Assembly (NCBI GenBank): GCA_021788565.1
Contig: JAJYKO010000125.1
Coordinates: 1-9,969 of the forward strand
Source of the DNA: Chloroflexota bacterium
GTDB lineage: Bacteria; Chloroflexota; UBA6077
Reading direction: 5' to 3'
DNA: 9,969 nucleotides
Shown here: positions 6,478 through 9,969 of the stretch, one piece after another
How the letters are laid out: the number at the start of each line of letters is the position of its first letter
How positions within the stretch are numbered: position 1 is the stretch's first letter
Notes under the pieces: generated by a model
Databases searched by the model: none
Told to the model about the DNA's origin: nothing
What the model saw: the letters and a program-made list of their open reading frames with translations, nothing else
Position numbers and translations under genes: made by a program

Positions 6478-7662
6478 ATGGAGACCGCCAGCGCACGTCC
6501 GGATGAAGCCGGCAACACCCTGGGGATAGGGGTCCTCGGTTATGGCGCGATGGGGCGCGCCCACAGCGCCGCTTTCCGCCGCCTGCCCCAGTTCTTCTCG
6601 CCGCTGCCCATCGAGCCCCAGTTGGTGGCGGTGGCTGGCCGGTCTGAGGAGAAGGTGGCGGACTTCGCCAGGAGATTCGGCTACGGCAGGTGGTACCGAG
6701 TTTGGGAGGAGTTGGTCGCCGACGAGCGAATCGGCTTGTTCGACGACACCGCCCCCAACTACCTGCATGCTGAACCTTGCATCGCCGCCGCGAGGGCCGG
6801 CAAACACGTCCTGTGCGAGAAGCCGCTGGGACGCAACGCGGCGGAAGCCAGGCTGATGCTAGAAGCTGTTCGGGCCGCCGGAGTCAAGCATATGTGCGGT
6901 TTCAACTATCGCTTTGTACCTGCCATTCGGCTTGCTAGACAGGTCATCGACGAGGGAAGGCTGGGGCGAATCTACCACTTCCGCGCCCGTTACCAGAACC
7001 CTGCCTTCGTGGATCCCACCTTGCCCCTGGCGTGGAGGATGGATCGCGAGATGGCCGGCTCCGGAGCACTCGGCGATCTCGGTTCGCACATCGTAGATCT
7101 GGCCCGTTTCCTGGTGGGAGAGCCCGTCGCCGTCACCGGGTCCACCGCTACCTTCATCACGGAGCGGCCTCTGGCGAGCGACACGTCCCGATCGGCCCAG
7201 GTGACCACCGACGATGCCTTCCAGGCGATGCTCATTTTCGCCAACGGCGCGACCGGCATGCTGGAGGGCTCCAAGATGTGCCCTGGGAGCCAGAACCGAA
7301 TGGAATTCGAGATCAACGGCGCCGAGGGGAGCATCCAGTTCAACCTGGAGAAGTTGAACGAACTGCAGCTCTTCCTGAGGGAGGACGAGAGATCGGGGCT
7401 CGCCGGCTATCGCGCCATTCAGGTGAATAGCGCCAACCACCCCTTTGCCGCCCGATGGTGGCCCAGGCATCCTCTGGGCTGGGACCAGACCTTCGTCCAC
7501 GAGACGGCCCACCTGCTGGAGGCCATTGCCGGCAATGGAGAGGTCGCGCCGTACGGAGCCACTTTCGAGGATGGATACAGGGCCGCCGTGATCTGCGACG
7601 CCATTCTGGCCTCCGCCGGGAGCGGCTCCAGGGTTGCCATCGAGTACGGCCTGGAACAATAA
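6478..7662 (+). CDS. Gfo/Idh/MocA-family oxidoreductase
   Basis: A 394-residue NAD(P)-dependent sugar or cyclitol dehydrogenase. The N-terminal Rossmann domain (about 15-135) opens with GVLGYGAMG (18-26), and CEKPLGRN at 113-120 carries the family EKP motif, whose lysine (Lys115) is catalytic in relatives. NYRFVPAI (143-150) and GDLGSHIVD (199-207) mark the second domain; His204 is the likely catalytic histidine. The C-terminal mixed beta sheet carries the substrate pocket. Length is at the upper end for the family, and the first 14 residues form an unconserved extension. The ATG at 6478 follows a GAGGAA ribosome site. Members oxidise sugars, inositols or glycosides, or form 3-keto sugars; the neighbouring epimerase-like gene and downstream lyase suggest oxidation of a sugar or polyol in the same route. 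The exact substrate cannot be told. Confidence 0.92.
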   Translation: METASARPDEAGNTLGIGVLGYGAMGRAHSAAFRRLPQFFSPLPIEPQLVAVAGRSEEKVADFARRFGYGRWYRVWEELVADERIGLFDDTAPNYLHAEPCIAAARAGKHVLCEKPLGRNAAEARLMLEAVRAAGVKHMCGFNYRFVPAIRLARQVIDEGRLGRIYHFRARYQNPAFVDPTLPLAWRMDREMAGSGALGDLGSHIVDLARFLVGEPVAVTGSTATFITERPLASDTSRSAQVTTDDAFQAMLIFANGATGMLEGSKMCPGSQNRMEFEINGAEGSIQFNLEKLNELQLFLREDERSGLAGYRAIQVNSANHPFAARWWPRHPLGWDQTFVHETAHLLEAIAGNGEVAPYGATFEDGYRAAVICDAILASAGSGSRVAIEYGLEQ

Positions 7663-7705
7663 TACTGTAATCTCGATACATCCAATTGGAATAGGAGGGA
7701 ACGAG

Positions 7706-7987
7706 GTGATTCACTATGTGGTCCACGATGAGAATGACTCCGTCGGCGTCGTGGTAGTCGAGGGGGTCAAGGCTGGCCAAGATCTAGAGGGCTGGGTGAT
7801 GGATCAGGACAAGATGGTCAAGGCGAAGGCCCTCCAGGACATCCCAATCGGCCACAAGTTGGCACTCGTGGACATACCGAACGGCGCGACCGTCATCAAG
7901 TACGGCCACGATATCGGCCGAGCGGTGGCTCCCATCAAGGCCGGCGAGCACGCCCACGTCCACAATATCAAGACGAAGAGGTGGTAA
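7706..7987 (+). CDS. suyA: UxaA-family small subunit (SAF domain), SuyA-like
   Basis: A 93-residue protein made of a single SAF domain, equivalent to the N-terminal domain of altronate dehydratase UxaA. Recognisable runs are DIPIGHKLAL, GATVIKYGHDIGRA and, near the C terminus, GEHAHVHNIKTKRW. In E. coli UxaA this domain is fused to the large catalytic part; here it is a separate gene 3 bp before its partner, as in the (2R)-sulfolactate sulfo-lyase SuyAB, whose subunits are about 8 and 42 kDa. I chose the GTG at 7706 because AGGAGG lies 7 bases upstream; the open frame extends back into the Gfo/Idh gene, but those codons are not conserved. The family is sure. The SuyA assignment rests on the split organisation and remembered sequence, and a dehydratase of another aldonate remains possible. 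Confidence 0.85.
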   Translation: MIHYVVHDENDSVGVVVVEGVKAGQDLEGWVMDQDKMVKAKALQDIPIGHKLALVDIPNGATVIKYGHDIGRAVAPIKAGEHAHVHNIKTKRW

Positions 7988-7990
7988 GGG

Positions 7991-9151
7991 ATGGATACGA
8001 AGTTCCTCGGATATAGAAGGGATAACGGGCGCGTCGGCATCCGCAACCACGTCATCATCCTTCCGCTGGATGATCTCTCCAATGCCGCCTGCGAGGCAGT
8101 CGCAAACAACGTTAAGGGCACGATGGCCATCCCCCACCCCTACGGCCGCCTGCAGTTCGGTGCGGACCTCGACCTGCACTTCCGCACGCTCATCGGCGCG
8201 GGCTCGAACCCCAACGTCGCAGCGGTGGTGGTGATCGGCATCGAGGAGAGTTGGACCCAGAAGATCGTTGACGGTATCGCCAAGACCGGAAAGCCAGTAG
8301 CGGGCTTCGGCATCGAGCTGCACGGGGACATCGACACCATAGCCAGGGCGTCCCGCAAGGCCAAGGAGTTCGTCCAGTACGCCACTGAGCTTCAGAAGAC
8401 GGAATGCTCCGTGGATGAGCTGTGGGTCTCGTGCAAGTGCGGCGAGTCCGACACCACGTCGGGCAGCGGCTCCAACCCGACGGTGGGCAACGCCTTTGAC
8501 AAGCTGGAGGCCATGGGCGCGACGCTGATATTCGGTGAGACGACCGAGATCACCGGCGGCGAGCTGATCGTGCGGGACCGCTGCGCTACCCCTGAGATCG
8601 GCGAGCAGTTCATGAAGATGTGGAACAGGTACAACGACCTCATCCTGGCCCACAAGACCGACGACTTGCTGGACTCTCAGCCAACCAAGGGCAATATCGC
8701 CGGGGGGCTGACTACCATCGAGGAGAAGGCCCTGGGCAACATCCAGAAGATCGGCAAGAAGTGCAAGATCATAGGCGTGCTGGACAAGGCCGAGACCCCG
8801 ACGGGAAAGGGGCTGTGGTTCATGGACTCCAGCTCCGCCGCTGCCGAGATGGTCACCCTGGTCGCCGCGGCCGGGTTCGTGGTCCACTTCTTCCCCACCG
8901 GCCAGGGCAACATCATCGGCAACCCCATCCTGCCGGTGATCAAGCTCAGCGCAAATCCCCGGACCGTTCGCACCATGAATGAGCACATCGACCTCGATGC
9001 GTCCGGGCTGTTGCAGCGGGAGGCAACCCTGGATCAGATGGGTGATCGGCTCCTGGAAGTCATGATGCGGACCTGCAACGGTCGGCTGACCGCGGCCGAA
9101 GCCCTCGGCCACCGCGAGTTCGTGCTGACCCGCCTCTACGAAAGCGCCTAA
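7991..9151 (+). CDS. suyB: UxaA-family large catalytic subunit, SuyB-like (sulfo-lyase or dehydratase)
   Basis: A 386-residue metal-dependent lyase subunit of the UxaA/GarD family. The start [14 protein letters not shown] (12-25) is the family opening. [18 protein letters not shown] (149-166) replaces the GGSDGxSG-type loop of altronate dehydratase, and later [27 protein letters not shown] and [13 protein letters not shown] are typical. The wording [17 protein letters not shown] and the C-terminal [15 protein letters not shown] agree better with remembered SuyB sequences than with UxaA. SuyAB converts (2R)-3-sulfolactate to pyruvate and sulfite in the cytoplasm. Predicted mass of about 42 kDa fits SuyB. 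The ATG at 7991 lies directly after TAAGGG. If it is a sulfo-lyase, sulfite export or oxidation genes should be nearby, but none is in the window; altronate- or galactarate-type dehydration is the main alternative. Confidence 0.85.
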   Translation: MDTKFLGYRRDNGRVGIRNHVIILPLDDLSNAACEAVANNVKGTMAIPHPYGRLQFGADLDLHFRTLIGAGSNPNVAAVVVIGIEESWTQKIVDGIAKTGKPVAGFGIELHGDIDTIARASRKAKEFVQYATELQKTECSVDELWVSCKCGESDTTSGSGSNPTVGNAFDKLEAMGATLIFGETTEITGGELIVRDRCATPEIGEQFMKMWNRYNDLILAHKTDDLLDSQPTKGNIAGGLTTIEEKALGNIQKIGKKCKIIGVLDKAETPTGKGLWFMDSSSAAAEMVTLVAAAGFVVHFFPTGQGNIIGNPILPVIKLSANPRTVRTMNEHIDLDASGLLQREATLDQMGDRLLEVMMRTCNGRLTAAEALGHREFVLTRLYESA

Positions 9152-9166
9152 AGTAAAGCGGCGACC

Positions 9167-9242
9167 AAACCCGCGGGGTCTCTGGTCTCTGGGGATCAAG
9201 GAGCATCAGTACAGGGCCACGATCCAGAGACCCCGCGGGTTT
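9167..9242. repeat. Long perfect inverted repeat just after the cluster
   Basis: Nineteen-base arms AAACCCGCGGGGTCTCTGG (9167-9185) and their exact complement (9224-9242) enclose a 38-base loop. The loop begins with TCTCTGGGGATC and ends with GATC before the right arm, so a slipped, bulged pairing is also possible. It starts 15 bp after the TAA of the suyB-like gene. No T-tract follows, so it is not a standard intrinsic terminator, though it could block transcription in both directions or protect the 3' end. It could also be a dispersed palindromic element. Confidence 0.75.
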
Positions 9243-9306
9243 CACCTTGGCTTTGGTTTAGTTTCTGAGATCGGGAGAGGGCCAGAACAAGATAGACGGG
9301 ATGTAG

Positions 9307-9357
9307 AAGGATAGGCAGGATGGTACCCGATATTTACTTACTATCCTGTCTATCCTT
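9307..9357. repeat. Second inverted repeat, GGATAG/CTATCC hairpin
   Basis: Arms AAGGATAGGCAGGAT (9307-9321) and ATCCTGTCTATCCTT (9343-9357) match at 14 of 15 positions, with one G-T pair. Pairing continues inward for about four more bases, leaving a 13-base loop. A related unit lies just left (AAGATAGACGGGAT, 9289-9302), and AAATCCTGTCC appears again near 9523. Repeats built from ATCCTGT units are common in intergenic DNA of some environmental bacteria, as I recall. Confidence 0.65.
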
Positions 9358-9375
9358 ACCTACCCTGTAAGTGGT

Positions 9376-9496
9376 GCATCCGGCGAATCGCCATCACGTT
9401 TGTAGCCGCAGCCTTTAGGCTGCGCGTCCTCGTGGGGCAGACGTTCGCGAACCAACGAGGCCACGCGCGGGCGTAAAGCCCGCGGCTACAGGATGC
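9376..9496. repeat. Multi-hairpin element with terminal inverted repeats (cloverleaf-like)
   Basis: Outer arms GCATCC (9376-9381) and GGATGC (9491-9496) are followed inside by TGTAGCCGC (9401-9409) and GCGGCTACA (9482-9490). Within lie small hairpins: GGCG-AAT-CGCC (9382-9392), CGCAGCC-TTTA-GGCTGCG (9407-9424), CCTCGT/ACGAGG (9428-9433 and 9455-9460) and CGCGGGC-GTAAA-GCCCGCG (9466-9484). Some stems overlap and would compete. The GTAGCCGC...TTTAG...CTACA pattern resembles a palindromic repeat I recall from many GC-rich environmental genomes. It could be a mobile palindrome or a structured RNA. Confidence 0.65.
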
Positions 9497-9870
9497 CGTG
9501 AACCTGCCGGACGCACCAGTAAATCCTGTCCCGTAATTCCCGACCCGCTCGCCCGGTCTCCCACTCGCCTCGTCTGACATCAGTGTTCCCTCAGCTTTTC
9601 CTCAGTATTTCTTCAGGTGCTCTCGGTGCGCTTGCCCGCATTCTTCACGGGGTGTGCCCATCGTTTTGCGCGCGTGGGGACCCGAGGCACGCAACGTCTG
9701 CCTCATCACACAGAGAGAGGGGGGCTCTGAGCTGGCTGGATCCTGAGCGGAATCGGCGATCTGGGCAGGCCGGCCATTCTTGTCGTAAGGAGGTGTATCG
9801 GAAGGGTATTGGCGAGGGCTGTCAACGGCGCCTATCCGCACGGTAAGCCCTCGGGCAACAGGAGTTCAAT
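9497..9870. other. Non-coding stretch with no recognised gene
   Basis: Open frames here are short, occur on both strands, and have no recognisable domain. A full anti-Shine-Dalgarno match TAAGGAGGTG lies at 9786-9795 without a well-spaced ATG. A TTG at 9809 would open a 21-codon frame (ARAVNGAYPHGKPSGN core) whose TGA overlaps the ATG at 9871, a possible leader peptide, but support is weak. No terminator or promoter is clear. Confidence 0.45.
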
Positions 9871-9954
9871 ATGAATGAGCTCGCCCCAACGGCCGCAAGT
9901 GCTGGCGGGAAGCGTTTCATTCTAGCGGTAACTTGGTACGTTCCTTGCCGCTAA
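9871..9954 (+). pseudogene. Short ORF at right edge, possibly a frameshifted membrane-protein start
   Basis: An ATG with a good ribosome site (CAGGAG, 5 bases away) opens a 27-codon frame, MNELAPTAASAGGKRFILAV and seven more residues, then a TAA. If one base is skipped around 9930-9931, the next frame reads LGTFLAANRQLV and stays open to the window edge. The joined text, with KRFILAV followed by LGTFLAA, resembles the first membrane helix of major facilitator transporters. This may be the beginning of a broken or mis-assembled transporter gene, or a true short peptide. Too little is in the window to decide. Confidence 0.3.
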
Positions 9955-9969
9955 TCGGCAACTAGTGCA

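Noticed and set aside
6859..7659. 266-codon minus-strand open frame.
   Set aside because: Antisense to the Gfo/Idh gene, which has full family motifs; the antisense protein is low-complexity and unrecognisable.
7784..9199. 471-codon open frame on the minus strand.
   Set aside because: It lies opposite the SuyA/SuyB-like genes and is a by-product of their GC-rich third positions; no family motif is visible.
9376..9496. CRISPR array or tRNA gene.
   Set aside because: The hairpins differ in sequence and spacing, so there are no regular repeats and spacers; no tRNA D, anticodon or T-arm consensus is present.
9782..9807. Patch resembling the 16S rRNA 3' end (GTCGTAA, AGGT, then GTATCGGAAGG).
   Set aside because: Flanking sequence on both sides does not match 16S rRNA and the alignment needs a gap; it is most likely chance, helped by the Shine-Dalgarno-like core.
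9583..9846. 87-codon open frame in the right-hand non-coding region.
   Set aside because: No good ribosome site, no domain, and an equally long frame on the other strand; composition looks non-coding.

Overview
The window looks like part of a bacterial chromosome carrying a carbohydrate or organic-acid catabolic island. Coding regions are GC-rich, most genes have clear Shine-Dalgarno sites, and GTG or TTG starts are frequent. A split transketolase, a MalK/UgpC-type importer ATPase and dispersed hairpin repeats would suit a Chloroflexota-like or deep Gram-positive lineage. That is a weak inference, because no rRNA or marker gene is present.

Layout. On the minus strand (1-1315) a PdxA-superfamily dehydrogenase reads toward the first 61 codons of an ABC importer ATPase, which runs off the left edge. 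A 657-bp divergent intergenic region (1316-1972) holds four palindromes and a three-copy direct repeat with an exact 20-bp period, so it looks like a dense control region. On the plus strand (1973-9151) seven further genes follow a GntR/HutC regulator, mostly with short gaps: transketolase N-half, transketolase C-half, a classical SDR, a ketose 3-epimerase-like TIM barrel, a Gfo/Idh/MocA oxidoreductase, and a two-subunit UxaA-family enzyme that most resembles the sulfolactate sulfo-lyase pair SuyA/SuyB. The only large gap is 235 bp between the SDR and the epimerase. From 9152 to the right edge the DNA is non-coding except for a possible short or frameshifted ORF at 9871. It carries three successive hairpin elements (9167-9242, 9307-9357, 9376-9496).

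How the genes may work together. Substrate enters by the ABC system, GntR senses an intermediate, the Gfo/Idh enzyme, SDR and PdxA-like enzyme do oxidations and reductions, the TIM barrel epimerises a ketose, the split transketolase moves a two-carbon unit, and the UxaA/SuyAB-type lyase removes water or sulfite. No sugar kinase, aldolase or sulfite exporter is visible, so the substrate cannot be named. The set does not match a catabolic pathway I can recall in full. The strongest leads are the SuyAB-like pair beside a split transketolase, and a PdxA paralogue that keeps its metal ligands but has lost most of the residues that bind the vitamin B6 precursor.
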